Shown: positions 1 to 8,376, counted from the first letter of the stretch. The stretch is 34,139 nucleotides of DNA from Plantactinospora alkalitolerans (GCF_015690345.1 NZ_JADPUN010000151.1:1-34139); one strand, 5' to 3'. Numbers and translations are program-made. Notes: generated from the letters alone by a model not told the origin.

Positions 1-251
1 GCCTCGGCGAGCGCCACCAGGTCGCCGGTGGTCGGGGGCGGGGGCTCGAACTCCCCCTCGTGCCGGACCACGTCCCAGCCACGCGGCGCGGTCAGGCTCC
101 GGGCGTGCGGCTCACAGAGGTCGTACGTGTGCGGCTCGGCGAAGGCCGCGAGCGGACCCACCACCGCGGTCGACTCGGTGTAGACATAGGTCAGCGTGGC
201 TACGGCCTGTCGGGGACAGCCGTTGCGGGAGCAACGCCGTGGTGACCTCAC
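1..251 (-). CDS. DUF3499 family protein, C-terminus cut by window edge
   Basis: The minus strand reads through 83 codons to the left edge without a stop. The protein starts MRSPRRCSRNGCPRQAV and carries C7, C12 and a later CxxH pair (C46, H49), the putative zinc-ribbon pattern of the short actinobacterial DUF3499 family (about 110-130 aa, function unknown). GTG at 251 is chosen because the family's Cys motif begins right after it. There is no Shine-Dalgarno; a TACCGT -10 element sits 6 nt upstream, suggesting a leaderless mRNA. It is divergent from the zincin-like gene. From memory, the M. tuberculosis counterpart is Rv3258c, which also lies next to Rv3259 and whiB2. The family call is fairly sure; the function is unknown. 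Confidence 0.8.
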   Translation of the reverse strand, partial: MRSPRRCSRNGCPRQAVATLTYVYTESTAVVGPLAAFAEPHTYDLCEPHARSLTAPRGWDVVRHEGEFEPPPPTTGDLVALAE

Positions 252-257
252 GGCGGC

Positions 258-263
258 ACGGTA
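258..263 (-). promoter_or_regulatory. -10 element for a leaderless DUF3499 transcript
   Basis: On the minus strand TACCGT (TANNNT) is followed by exactly 6 nt and then the GTG start. There is no ribosome binding site and no convincing -35. Transcription would start at the G of the start codon. Confidence 0.45.
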
Positions 264-385
264 TCTCCATTACCGGCTCCGCCGCTCCGCTTGGGCTTCC
301 GACACGCCGGTAGTGGTGATCACAATTCGGGCCTCCGCGCGGAGACACGACCTGATCCACGAGCCGATCTTGACCGCACCGGGTC

Positions 386-391
386 TACCCT
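386..391 (+). promoter_or_regulatory. -10 element upstream of the zincin-like gene
   Basis: TACCCT lies 6 nt before GTG 398, which is in frame with the gene. Transcription starting near 398 would give either a leaderless mRNA beginning at GTG 398 or a 39-nt leader whose GGAG (422-425) serves ATG 437. No good -35 is visible. Confidence 0.4.
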
Positions 392-436
392 GTCGTCGTG
401 GGCGGGACGTTCACGACGAGTGGAGCGGGGTTCGAG

Positions 437-886
437 ATGACCAGTCCGGAGAATCGCCGGCCCGACCCCGGGCGCCGGTCCCGCCGGGATCGGCACGGGC
501 GCGGGCTGCGCGGCCGGCTGGTTCCGGCGACGGTTCCGCTGGCCCGGACGAAATCGGAGATCTTCGACGATCTGGTGCTGGACACCGTGGAGACCCTGGA
601 GCGGCGGTTCGCCAAGGAGCTGGCCGGGGTCGAGTTCGCGGTCGAGGACGTACCACCGGACCTCAACGTCTACGACTCGGACGTCCTGGAGGACGGCGAG
701 GTGCCGCTGGCCCGCCTGCTGCCCGGGCGCCCGGGACGGCAGGAGGTGCCGCCGAGGATCGTGCTCTACCGCCGCCCCCTGGAGTTCCGGGCGATAGACC
801 GCGAGGACCTCGCCGACCTGGTGCACGACGTGATCATCGAGCAGGTCGCGAACCTGCTCGGTGTCGATCCCGACGAGCTGGCCTGA
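437..886 (+). CDS. Zincin-like (metallopeptidase family) protein lacking the zinc motif
   Basis: A 149-aa protein (162 aa if GTG 398 is used) resembling the actinobacterial zincin_1 family, with M. tuberculosis Rv3259 recalled as the counterpart. Family-typical stretches are RGRLVPATVPL, a hydrophobic RIVLYRRPLEFRA strand and a C-terminal helix LVHDVIIEQVANLLGVDPDEL. In active family members this helix carries HExxHxxG; here the aligned residues read EQVANLLG, so both zinc-binding His and the catalytic Glu position are changed. It is therefore probably not a working peptidase. ATG 437 is preferred because the conserved part starts soon after it and a GGAG lies upstream; GTG 398 remains possible. 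It is convergent with whiB. Confidence 0.75.
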   Translation: MTSPENRRPDPGRRSRRDRHGRGLRGRLVPATVPLARTKSEIFDDLVLDTVETLERRFAKELAGVEFAVEDVPPDLNVYDSDVLEDGEVPLARLLPGRPGRQEVPPRIVLYRRPLEFRAIDREDLADLVHDVIIEQVANLLGVDPDELA

Positions 887-910
887 CCCGGGCGGCCCCC
901 ACCACCCGGG
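887..910. terminator. Possible terminator between convergent genes
   Basis: Two CCCGGG hexamers (887-892 and 905-910), each self-complementary, can pair across a 12-nt loop in the 34-nt gap between the convergent zincin-like and whiB genes. There is no U-tract. Weak evidence. Confidence 0.25.
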
Positions 911-920
911 CGCGGCCGGT

Positions 921-1178
921 TCAGGCGACGCGACGCTTCAACTTGCGCCGTTCGCGTTCGGACAACCCGCCCCAGATCCCGAACCGTTCGTCGTGCCCGA
1001 GCGCGTATTCCAGGCACTCGGTCTTGACCTCACATCGGGAGCAGATCCGCTTCGCCTCGCGGGTCGAGCCGCCCTTCTCGGGAAAAAACGCCTCCGGATC
1101 GGTCTGCGAGCACAGCGCGCGCTCTTGCCACTCCGGAGCATTTCCGAGCAGGTCGGCCACCTCGAGTCGGCCGTCCAT
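921..1178 (-). CDS. whiB: WhiB-family iron-sulfur transcription factor (WhiB/WhiB2 type)
   Basis: An 85-aa WhiB-like protein. The four cluster-binding cysteines are C23, C46, C49 and C55 (CX2CX5C), followed by the GIWGG turn (67-71) and a basic C-terminal tail (RERRKLKRRVA) used for DNA contact. The family binds a [4Fe-4S] cluster and acts through the principal sigma factor. The position beside the zincin-like gene and fbiA matches Streptomyces whiB and mycobacterial whiB2, which control sporulation septation or cell division with WhiA; this ortholog assignment is inferred from context. The start is well supported by AAGGAGG 7 nt before ATG 1178. A clear promoter lies about 115 nt upstream, giving a leader of roughly 110 nt. 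Confidence 0.93.
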   Translation of the reverse strand: MDGRLEVADLLGNAPEWQERALCSQTDPEAFFPEKGGSTREAKRICSRCEVKTECLEYALGHDERFGIWGGLSERERRKLKRRVA

Positions 1179-1293
1179 CCAGTTGCCTCCTTATCGCGCA
1201 CCGGCGTGGCAGCCGGCGCAACCCCCCACGCGGAAGGCGTGTTTGTCCGCCCGGTAGCGATTTGATGCGCTCCGTACGAACGACCCCACTGGA

Positions 1294-1323
1294 ATTACAC
1301 GTGTGTTATACGTGCGTCGTCAA
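1294..1323 (-). promoter_or_regulatory. whiB promoter (-35 TTGACG, 18 bp, -10 TGTAAT)
   Basis: On the minus strand TTGACG (1318-1323) is separated by 18 bp from TGTAAT (1294-1299). Both are one mismatch from the housekeeping consensus, making this one of the best-formed promoters in the window. The palindrome ACACGTGT (1297-1304) overlaps the -10. Confidence 0.65.
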
Positions 1324-1336
1324 GCCGAACCTGCTA

Positions 1337-1379
1337 AGTGGAGTCACCCCTACCGCGTGCCCGGACGACTGTGGAGTCA
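1337..1379. promoter_or_regulatory. Phased direct repeats and BldD-like site upstream of whiB promoter
   Basis: GTGGAGTCA occurs at 1338-1346 and again at 1371-1379, 33 nt apart (about three helical turns), just upstream of the whiB -35. The proximal copy forms AGTGGAGTCACC, which resembles the AGTGA-n-TCACC BldD half-site arrangement. BldD regulation of whiB is known in Streptomyces; its role here is inference. Confidence 0.35.
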
Positions 1380-1529
1380 TCGCGGTCTCGCAACCTGCCC
1401 TATCGATTCAGACCCGGCAGGGGTAACGCCCCGCTCGGCGAGTTGCGTCAGATATCGGCGTTTCGCGCCCGGTGCGCCCCCTTGGCGTCCCGCGAACGGG
1501 GGTGTCCGTGGACCACCGACCGGAGGCGG

Positions 1530-4088
1530 TCAACCGGCGTGTCCGTAGATCGTGGTGCGCCGCCGGGCCTGTCGGCCGGCCGCCGTGGCGATCCGTTCGA
1601 GCTGCGCGACCGTTCGGGCCGAACCGTGCTCCGATCCCGCCATTCGGGAGATCGTCTCCTCCATCAGCGTGCCGCCGAGGTCGTTGCAGCCGCCCCGGAG
1701 CAGTTCCGCCGTTCCGGAGTCACCGAGCTTGACCCACGAGCACTGGATGTTGGCGATCCGGCCGTGCAACAGCAGCCGGGCCATCGCGTGCACGATCCGG
1801 TTCTCCCGCCAGGTGGGACCGGGCCGGGCGATCCCGGCGAGATAGATCGGGGCGTTCGTGTGTACGAACGGCAGGCCGACGAACTCGGTGAACCCGCCGG
1901 TACGGTCCTGTACCCCGGCCAGCACCCGGAAGTGTCCCAGCCACTGCCGAGGATGGTCGACGTGGCCGTACATCATCGTGGAGCTGGACCGGATGCCCAG
2001 CTCGTGCGCGGTGCTGACCACCTCGACCCAGGTGGCCGCCGGCAGTTTGCCCTTGGTCAGCACCCAGCGCACCTCGTCGTCGAGGATCTCCGCCGCCGTG
2101 CCGGGAATGGTGTCCAGGCCCGCGTCCCGCAGCTCGGTGAGCCAGTCCCGGACCGGCACGCCCGCCTTCGCGGCACCGGTGACGATCTCCATCGGCGAGA
2201 AGGCGTGCACGTGCATGCCCGGCACCCGGGCCTTGATCCCCCGGACCAGCTCCGCGTACACCGAGACCGGCAGCTTGGGGTCGATCCCGCCCTGCATGCA
2301 GACCTCGGTGGCACCGGCCGCCCATGCCTCCTCGGCCCGGTCGGCAACCTGCCGGACCGAGAGCCGGTACGCGTCGGCGTCCCGCTCCCGCTGCGCGAAC
2401 GCACAGAACCGGCAGCCCACGTAGCAGACGTTGGAGAAGTTGATGTTGCGGTTGACCACGTACGTCACGTCGTCGCCGACCACTGTCCGGCGGACGTCGT
2501 CGGCGATCCGGCACACCTCGTCCAGCGCCGCCCCGTCGGCGGCGAACAGCGCCAGTGCCGCCGCCTCGTGCCGGGGCTCCAGCAGCGCGGCCGGATCGTC
2601 GGCCGCCAGCCGCAGCCCGGCGCGCAGGTCGGGGTCACCGCCGGCCGGGGCCCCGCCACGCGGCACCGGAACCTGATCCCCCAGCGCTGGTACCGGGACG
2701 GCTCCGGGGATCCGGGCGCCGACCTCGGCCCAGTCGCCGTAGACCTGGTCGAAGTCGCCGCGCCGGTCACCGGTCCGCCCGATGGTGTCGATCGTGGCGT
2801 GCAGGTCGACCCGGCCCCCCGGCACGAAGGCGTCGTCCGGCTCCTGCCAGGGACGGCCGGTCGGCCGCGCCCGCGCGACGCCCAGCCCGGTGACCGGGTC
2901 GGCGAGCGCGGCCACGTGGGCGGCGAGCCGGGGATCCAGCCACGGGTCGCCGCGCCGGACGTACTCGGGGTAGATCGTCAACCGCTCCTTCAGGACGAAG
3001 CCGGCCGCCTCGGACCGGGCCGCCAACTCGTCGAGCTGCGGCCAGGGGCGTTCCGGGTTGACATGGTCCGGGGTGACCGGCGACACGCCACCCCAGTCGT
3101 CGATGCCGGCGCGCAGCAGGAGGTCGTACTCCCCCTCGATCAGGTTCGGCGGTGCCTGGATCCGGGCTCCGGGGCCCAGCAGGATCCGGGACACCGCCAC
3201 CGTGGCGGCCAGGTCGTGCAGCTCCGCGTCGGGCATCCCCCGCATCGCGGTGTCCGGCTTGGCCCGAAAGTTCTGCACGATGACTTCCTGGATGTGGCCG
3301 TACTCTCGGGCGCTGCGCCGGATCGCGAAGATCGAGTCGACCCGTTCGGCCAGCGTCTCGCCGATGCCGATCAGGATGCCGGTGGTGAAGGGTACGGAGA
3401 CCCGCCCGGCGTCGGCGAGCACCCGCAACCGCACCGCGGGTTCCTTGTCCGGCGAGCCGTAGTGCGGGCCGCCCGGCTCGGACCAGAGCCGGGTCGCGGT
3501 GGTCTCCAGCATCATGCCCATGCTCGGCGCCACCGGCTTGAGCCGTTGCAGCTCCGCCCAGGACAGGACGCCGGGGTTCAGGTGCGGCAGCAGTCCGGTC
3601 TCCTCGAGCACCGCTATCGCGCACGCCCGCAGGTAGTCCAGGGTCGAGTCGAAGCCCCGCTCGGTCAGCCACTGCCGGGCCTGCGGCCAGCGTTCCTCCG
3701 GCCGGTCGCCGAGGGTGAACAACGCCTCCTTGCAGCCCTGCGCCGCACCCGCCGCCGCGATCGCCAACACCTCGTCCCGCTCCAGATAGGCGGCGGGCAG
3801 CCGGTGCGGCACCGTGGCGAAGGTGCAGTAGTGGCAACGGTCCTGGCAGAGCCGGGTCAGCGGGATGAACACCTTCTTGGAGAAGGTGACCACCCCGGGG
3901 CGGCCGGCGTCGACCAGCCCGGCGTCGCGTACCCGGCCGGCGATCGCCAGCAACTCGTCCAGGAGATCACCGCGCGCGGCTAGCAGCGCCGTCGCCTCGT
4001 CCGGGTCGAGGGCCCGGCCGTCCGCCGCCCGACGCAACGCCCGGCGCAGGCTCGCGGTGGTCGGTGCCCCGTCAGTCCCATCAGCCAC
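1530..4088 (-). CDS. fbiC: FO synthase, bifunctional CofG/CofH radical SAM enzyme
   Basis: An 852-aa fused enzyme making the deazaflavin chromophore 7,8-didemethyl-8-hydroxy-5-deazariboflavin (FO) from tyrosine and 5-amino-6-ribitylamino-uracil, the first committed step of coenzyme F420. Two radical-SAM modules are visible. The N-terminal CofG-like half has the CX3CX2C motif CQDRCHYC (C81, C85, C88). The C-terminal CofH-like half has CYVGCRFC (C555, C559, C562). The length matches mycobacterial FbiC (about 856 aa). GTG 4088 has no Shine-Dalgarno but TAGGCT ends 6 nt upstream, so a leaderless mRNA is likely. The first 109 nt overlap the 3' end of the upstream membrane-protein gene in another frame. 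The fbiA-fbiB pair begins about 0.9 kb away on the other strand. Confidence 0.95.
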   Translation of the reverse strand: MADGTDGAPTTASLRRALRRAADGRALDPDEATALLAARGDLLDELLAIAGRVRDAGLVDAGRPGVVTFSKKVFIPLTRLCQDRCHYCTFATVPHRLPAAYLERDEVLAIAAAGAAQGCKEALFTLGDRPEERWPQARQWLTERGFDSTLDYLRACAIAVLEETGLLPHLNPGVLSWAELQRLKPVAPSMGMMLETTATRLWSEPGGPHYGSPDKEPAVRLRVLADAGRVSVPFTTGILIGIGETLAERVDSIFAIRRSAREYGHIQEVIVQNFRAKPDTAMRGMPDAELHDLAATVAVSRILLGPGARIQAPPNLIEGEYDLLLRAGIDDWGGVSPVTPDHVNPERPWPQLDELAARSEAAGFVLKERLTIYPEYVRRGDPWLDPRLAAHVAALADPVTGLGVARARPTGRPWQEPDDAFVPGGRVDLHATIDTIGRTGDRRGDFDQVYGDWAEVGARIPGAVPVPALGDQVPVPRGGAPAGGDPDLRAGLRLAADDPAALLEPRHEAAALALFAADGAALDEVCRIADDVRRTVVGDDVTYVVNRNINFSNVCYVGCRFCAFAQRERDADAYRLSVRQVADRAEEAWAAGATEVCMQGGIDPKLPVSVYAELVRGIKARVPGMHVHAFSPMEIVTGAAKAGVPVRDWLTELRDAGLDTIPGTAAEILDDEVRWVLTKGKLPAATWVEVVSTAHELGIRSSSTMMYGHVDHPRQWLGHFRVLAGVQDRTGGFTEFVGLPFVHTNAPIYLAGIARPGPTWRENRIVHAMARLLLHGRIANIQCSWVKLGDSGTAELLRGGCNDLGGTLMEETISRMAGSEHGSARTVAQLERIATAAGRQARRRTTIYGHAG

Positions 4089-4921
4089 TCGTGCAGCCTA
4101 GGCCGTGGGACCGGCGGGCCGCTCGCGGGTGGGGCGGACGCCGGAGCCGGAACGCCGGAGACAGGCTGACCGTAGGCGCCCGGCTGGCCGTAACCGGTGG
4201 GCTGCGGGTAGCCGGCTGCCGGCTGGCCGTACTCGGTGGGCTGGCCGTAGGCCGTCGGCTGGCCGTAGGCGTTCGGGTCGACGCCCTGGCCCTGGGGGTA
4301 GCCGGCCGGCGGGTAACCCGGCTGGCCGTACGGCTGCTGACCGTACGGAGCCTGGCCGTACGGGTGCTGCTGGCCGTACGGCTGCTGACCGTGCGGCTGC
4401 GGCTGGCCGTAGACACCGGGCTGCGGCTTCGGCTTCGGCACGTAGAACAGTGCCCGCCACACCCGGAAGACCACGAAGGCGCCGACGGCGAGCAGCGCGA
4501 GGGCGCCGACCATCATCAGGGTTCCGGTGAACGCCCGTCGGAACTGCGCCTCGGCCAGCAGGCTGGAGAGCCCGGCGAGCAGCGTGATCACGCCGAACAG
4601 TGCGGAGAAGGCGTACTCGCCGAGCGCGACGACGGTGATCAGGCGGGCCTGCCCGGTCACCGGCTGGATGTGCGTCACGAGCAGCACGGCGAGCACCGGA
4701 AGCACGGCCTGCTCGATGCCCACGAACGAGTAGAAGGCGCCCAGCGACCGGTCGCCGAAGTCGGCACCCTCCCAGCCCCCGAAGAACAGCTCGATCATGC
4801 CGCTGAACAGGAACAGCGCGTTGGCGCCGAGCAGCACCATCGCGATCAGCTCGCGGAGCGGCTTGGTTGTCTGGCTGGCCTGCGGCGCGTCGGTCGGCGC
4901 GGGCCCGGGCTGGCTGGTCAA
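3980..4921 (-). CDS. Four-TM membrane protein with YGQP-rich cytoplasmic tail
   Basis: A 313-aa protein of unknown function. Four hydrophobic segments are predicted by eye near residues 24-48, 63-83, 92-116 and 130-155. They are followed by a low-complexity tail rich in YGQP/YGQQ repeats (about 165-270) and a Pro-Ala segment. The start is TTG 4921 (MTSQPG), supported by GAGGGGG a few nt upstream; no better ATG or GTG fits. The last 36 codons, rich in Arg, run into fbiC in a different frame and end at a TAG at 3980-3982. Those residues may be chance read-through rather than a selected domain. Similar four-TM heads with Pro/Gly/Gln tails occur twice more in this window. Confidence 0.75.
   Translation of the reverse strand: MTSQPGPAPTDAPQASQTTKPLRELIAMVLLGANALFLFSGMIELFFGGWEGADFGDRSLGAFYSFVGIEQAVLPVLAVLLVTHIQPVTGQARLITVVALGEYAFSALFGVITLLAGLSSLLAEAQFRRAFTGTLMMVGALALLAVGAFVVFRVWRALFYVPKPKPQPGVYGQPQPHGQQPYGQQHPYGQAPYGQQPYGQPGYPPAGYPQGQGVDPNAYGQPTAYGQPTEYGQPAAGYPQPTGYGQPGAYGQPVSGVPAPASAPPASGPPVPRPRLHEWLMGLTGHRPPRACAGRCVGRRTAGPSTRTRRRRC
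4095..4100 (-). promoter_or_regulatory. -10 element for a leaderless fbiC transcript
   Basis: TAGGCT on the minus strand, then exactly 6 nt, then GTG 4088. It lies inside the coding sequence of the upstream membrane protein. No clear -35 is seen. Confidence 0.4.
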
Positions 4922-5020
4922 TATTCCCCCTCAGGCAGTTAACGGACGGTGGCGACGCCTGAGCCTAGTCGGCCAACCCGCCCGCCGCCCGCGCAGAGCG
5001 GATGGGCGAGGATGGTGAAC

Positions 5021-5992
5021 ATGCGCATCGTGGTACTGACCGGGGGCATCGGCGGCGCCCGCTTCCTGACCGGCGTCCGTGCGTACGCCCGTCAGACCGG
5101 CGCCGAGGTGACCGCGGTGGTCAACGTCGGGGACGACGTACTCCTGCACGGGCTGAAGATCTGTCCGGACCTGGACAGCGTGATGTACACCCTCGGCGGC
5201 GGCGCCGACCGGGAACGGGGCTGGGGACGGGCCGGCGAGACCTGGACCGTCAAGGAGGAACTGGCCGCGTACGGCGCGGAGCCGACCTGGTTCGGCCTCG
5301 GCGACCGGGACGTGGCGACCCACCTGGTCCGCAGCTCGATGCTGGGCGCCGGATATCCGCTCTCGGCGGTGACCGAGGCGCTCTGCGCGCGCTGGCAACC
5401 GGGCGTACGACTGCTGCCCGCCACCGACGACCGCCTGGAGACCCACGTCGTGGTGAGCGGACCCGACGACGGTACGACCGACGACCCGGACGCCCAGCGC
5501 GCCATCCACTTCCAGGAGTGGTGGGTACGCCACCGGGGCGCTCTGCCGACCCACCGCTTCGTCTTCGTCGGCGCCGAGGCGGCCAAGCCGGCGGCGGGGG
5601 TACCGGACGCGCTGGCCGAGGCCGACGTCGTCCTGCTGGCGCCGAGCAATCCGGTGGTGAGCATCGCGCCGATCCTCGCCGTGCCAGGGATCCGGGACGC
5701 GCTGGTCACCGGCACCGCGCCGGTGGTCGGCATCTCCCCGATCATCGGTGGCTCCCCGGTACGGGGCATGGCCGACCGCTGCCTGGCGGTGCTCGGGGTG
5801 CCCTGCACCGCGGCCGGGGTGGGCGGGCTCTACGGTCCCCGCTCCGCCGGTGGCATCCTGGACTCCTGGCTGGTGGACACCACCGACGCCGGTGCCGAGG
5901 TCCCGGGCCTGACCGTGCGGGCGGCACCGCTGTGGATGACCGACGAGGCGGCGACCGTGACGATGGTCCGGACCGCGATGGAGCTCCGATGA
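5021..5992 (+). CDS. fbiA: 2-phospho-L-lactate transferase family enzyme (CofD/FbiA)
   Basis: A 323-aa enzyme that transfers the phospho-lactyl (or phosphoenolpyruvyl) group from the guanylyl-activated donor to FO, giving F420-0 or dehydro-F420-0. The N-terminus MRIVVLTGGIGGARFL is the glycine-rich CofD nucleotide-binding loop; VNVGDD and LLAPSNPVVSIAPIL further on are also family hallmarks. ATG 5021 is chosen because it begins directly at the conserved MRIVVLTGG and has GAGG 9 nt upstream; an in-frame ATG at 5012 has no room for a ribosome site. Its TGA overlaps the fbiB ATG as ATGA, implying translational coupling. Confidence 0.95.
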   Translation: MRIVVLTGGIGGARFLTGVRAYARQTGAEVTAVVNVGDDVLLHGLKICPDLDSVMYTLGGGADRERGWGRAGETWTVKEELAAYGAEPTWFGLGDRDVATHLVRSSMLGAGYPLSAVTEALCARWQPGVRLLPATDDRLETHVVVSGPDDGTTDDPDAQRAIHFQEWWVRHRGALPTHRFVFVGAEAAKPAAGVPDALAEADVVLLAPSNPVVSIAPILAVPGIRDALVTGTAPVVGISPIIGGSPVRGMADRCLAVLGVPCTAAGVGGLYGPRSAGGILDSWLVDTTDAGAEVPGLTVRAAPLWMTDEAATVTMVRTAMELR

Positions 5993-7233
5993 GACTAGAG
6001 GTGTTACCCGTACTCGGCATCGGCGACGTCACCGAGGGCGACGACCTGGCGGCGCTGATCTCGACCGCCGCCCCCTGGCTGCGCGACGGCGACGTACTGG
6101 TGGTGACCAGCAAGATCGTGTCCAAGGCGGAGGGCCGGATGGTCGACGTACCGGTCGACGGGCCGGAGCGGGAGGCGGCCCGGATCGAGATCCTCGCCGG
6201 GGAGACCGCCCGGCCGGTGGCCCGGCGCGGCGCGACCCGGATCGTGCAGACGCACCACGGATTCGTGATGGCCTCGGCCGGGATCGACGCCTCCAACGTG
6301 GACCGTTCGCGGCTGGTGCTGCTGCCGAAGGACCCGGACGCGTCCGCCCGGGGGCTACGGGCCGCGATCCGAGAGCAGCACGGCGCCGACGTGGCGATCA
6401 TCGTTTCGGACACGATGGGCCGTCCGTGGCGCAACGGCCTCACCGACGTGGCGCTGGGCGTCGCCGGGATGCCGGCGGTCCGCGACCACCGGGGCGAGGT
6501 CGACCCGTACGGCAACAAGCTGAGCATCACCCAGATGGCCGTGGTGGACGAGTTGGCCGGTGCGGGCGAACTGGTGAAGGGCAAGTGCGACCAGGTACCG
6601 GTCGCGGTGATCCGCGGTTACCTGAACGCCGCCGAGCCGGACGACGGTGCCGGCGCGGCGGCCCTGGTCCGGGACGCGGCGCACGATCTCTTCGCGTTGG
6701 GCACCGCCGAGGCGAGGGCGGAGGGGCTACGCGCCGCCGCCACCCTCGGCGACTCGACCACCCCGACCGGCCGCCGGGCCGCCGGACCGGACGAGCCGAC
6801 CGGGCTGGTCGACCTGACGGCGGTGAACCGGGCGATCGGCACGGTGGCCGGGGTGGTCACCCCGGGCACGGTCTTCACCCTGGTCAACGACGAGCGGGTA
6901 CGGTACCGGCTCGGCGGTACGTCGCCGACCGGGCCGATCTCGTCCGCTGCGCCCGGAACAACGGCACCGTCCGGTGCCACCGCGCTGATCGACTGCTGGC
7001 CGCCCCGCCCGCCCGCGTCGCACGGCACCGATCCGTACGGCGCCGCGTCCGCCCTCGGCGCGAACGTGGTGGATCCCGGCGCGCTCATCCGGTTCGGTGC
7101 CGACCTGCACCGGCTGCGTGCCGCGCTGGCCGCCGAGGGCGTCGACTCGACCGTGCTTCCGGCGCCCGCCGGCGCCGTCGGGGCGACCCTGGTGGTCACC
7201 GGTCCCCCGGCCCCGGTCGTCCCGCCGCTCTGA
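5989..7233 (+). CDS. fbiB: F420-0:gamma-L-glutamyl ligase (CofE/FbiB) without nitroreductase domain
   Basis: A 414-aa protein. Residues 1 to about 242 form a complete CofE ligase that adds glutamates to F420-0 using GTP, with typical stretches VLVVTSKIVSKAEGR, DTMGRPWRNGLTDVALG and QMAVVDELAGAGELVKGK. In mycobacterial FbiB (about 448 aa) the rest is an FMN-dependent nitroreductase fold that reduces dehydro-F420-0. Here the C-terminal 170 residues are Pro/Ala/Gly-rich (LIDCWPPRPPASHGTDPYGA and similar) and I recognise no nitroreductase motif in them. The start overlaps the fbiA stop. The gene is convergent with the ArsR-like regulator. Ligase function is very likely; the role of the C-terminal part is unknown. 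Confidence 0.92.
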   Translation: MRLEVLPVLGIGDVTEGDDLAALISTAAPWLRDGDVLVVTSKIVSKAEGRMVDVPVDGPEREAARIEILAGETARPVARRGATRIVQTHHGFVMASAGIDASNVDRSRLVLLPKDPDASARGLRAAIREQHGADVAIIVSDTMGRPWRNGLTDVALGVAGMPAVRDHRGEVDPYGNKLSITQMAVVDELAGAGELVKGKCDQVPVAVIRGYLNAAEPDDGAGAAALVRDAAHDLFALGTAEARAEGLRAAATLGDSTTPTGRRAAGPDEPTGLVDLTAVNRAIGTVAGVVTPGTVFTLVNDERVRYRLGGTSPTGPISSAAPGTTAPSGATALIDCWPPRPPASHGTDPYGAASALGANVVDPGALIRFGADLHRLRAALAAEGVDSTVLPAPAGAVGATLVVTGPPAPVVPPL

Positions 7234-7247
7234 CCCGGCCCGGCCGT

Positions 7248-7273
7248 CCACCGCCCGCGAAGGCGGACGGTGG
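7248..7273. terminator. Weak hairpin between fbiB and the convergent regulator
   Basis: CCACCGCC (7248-7255) can pair with GGC (7262-7264) plus GGTGG (7269-7273) with a 4-nt bulge, in the 46-nt gap between convergent genes. There is no U-run, so this is only a possible bidirectional terminator. Confidence 0.3.
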
Positions 7274-7279
7274 TCGTGG

Positions 7280-8299
7280 TCAGCCGTCCAGCATCGCCCG
7301 GCCGAGCGGGGTCAGGGTGTGCAGCACGGTGTTGCGGTCCCGGTGACTGACCAGCAGCCCCGCGTTGCGCAGCACGGAGGTGTGCTGGCTCGCGGCGGCC
7401 GGCGAGATGTGCAGCCGGCGGGCCACCTCCCCGGTGGAACAGCCGTCCCCCACCACCTCCAGGACCCTCGCCCGGGTACGCCCGATCAGCGCCGCCAGTG
7501 CCGCCCGGCCGCTGCCCTGTCCGGCCGACGGGGCGGAACCGGCGCCCTCGCGCGGGGCCGGGACCAGGCCGCCCAGCCGGTCGACCGGATAGACCAGGAC
7601 CGGAGGCAGTTCGGGGTCGACCAGGGTCACCGGGATACGGGCGCAGAAGAACGACGGCACCAGGAGCAGTCCACGCCCGTCGAGATGCAACTCCCGGACG
7701 ACCGGATAGTCCGGGACCTCGAGCACCCCGGAGTCCCAGCGCATCGCCGGACGCAGGCTGGCCAGCAGTCCTTCGGCGCCACCGTCGAGCAGCGCCCGGC
7801 CCCGGCGGTTCCGGTCCGCCTCCACGGCCGCCTGGATCCTCGCCCAGTACGGCTCGATCGCCGTCACCTGGTAGACCCGCATCGAATCGGTCAGGTACCG
7901 CAGCACCTCGCCGTCCCCCCGGGCCAGGGCGCTCGCCGAACTGGGCAGCGAGAGCGGGTTCTCCCCGGCGAGCACGTTCAGGTCCCGCTCCAGTGCGGCG
8001 ATCGGCGTGGACCGGATGCCGTCCAGTCCCGCCTCCAGCCCGTGCAGGCTCTGGTACGGGGTCAGGAAGTCGGGAAAGTAGCCACGGGGCGGGTTGAGTG
8101 CGAGCAACAGCCGTAGCTGGCCGAGCGCGCTGTCCCGGCGGAGCCCGCCCGACACGTCACGCCGCCAGCCGGCCATCACCGGATCGCGGCTGCGCCCCTG
8201 CAACAGGTGCAGGCTGAGGACAAGCTCCCAGACCTGGTCCGCGGCAGGTGCGACGCGGGTCCGGGCGACGTCCTCGCTGGAGAAGAAGATTCTCAGCAT
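7280..8299 (-). CDS. ArsR/SmtB-type winged-helix regulator with N-terminal DUF5937-like domain
   Basis: A 339-aa regulator. The N-terminal part begins MLRIFFSSEDVARTRVAP, a signature I associate with the DUF5937 domain of actinobacterial ArsR-like regulators. The last 80 residues form the winged helix: RARVLEVVGDGCSTGEVARRLHISPAAASQH as the helix-turn-helix, then LLVSHRDRNTVLHTLTPLG as the wing. No metal-binding CxC motif is seen, so metal sensing is doubtful. ATG 8299 is chosen over GTG 8308 because GGGAG lies 8 nt before it and the conserved sequence starts there. An 18-bp palindrome 78 nt upstream is a likely self-operator. The effector is unknown, and no obvious target gene is adjacent. 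Confidence 0.85.
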   Translation of the reverse strand: MLRIFFSSEDVARTRVAPAADQVWELVLSLHLLQGRSRDPVMAGWRRDVSGGLRRDSALGQLRLLLALNPPRGYFPDFLTPYQSLHGLEAGLDGIRSTPIAALERDLNVLAGENPLSLPSSASALARGDGEVLRYLTDSMRVYQVTAIEPYWARIQAAVEADRNRRGRALLDGGAEGLLASLRPAMRWDSGVLEVPDYPVVRELHLDGRGLLLVPSFFCARIPVTLVDPELPPVLVYPVDRLGGLVPAPREGAGSAPSAGQGSGRAALAALIGRTRARVLEVVGDGCSTGEVARRLHISPAAASQHTSVLRNAGLLVSHRDRNTVLHTLTPLGRAMLDG

Positions 8300-8376
8300 G
8301 GCACGCACTCCCGAGTCGCCGGATGAGGGTGTCCGGCAACCCGTCGAACTCTACCCCGATGCCATCCATCTCTATC

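Larger units (their letters stand above)
1179..1529. other. Intergenic region between whiB and fbiC
   Basis: This 351-bp stretch holds the whiB leader, its promoter and the repeats just upstream. From about 1380 to 1529, towards the 3' end of fbiC, I see no convincing gene or strong terminator, only a weak GC-rich inverted repeat near 1477-1502. Confidence 0.5.

Noticed and set aside
1338-3983. 881-codon open frame on the plus strand opposite fbiC
   Set aside because: It is the mirror of the fbiC reading frame in GC-rich DNA; the protein is Arg/Pro/Gly-rich without any recognisable domain, while fbiC has two complete radical-SAM motifs.
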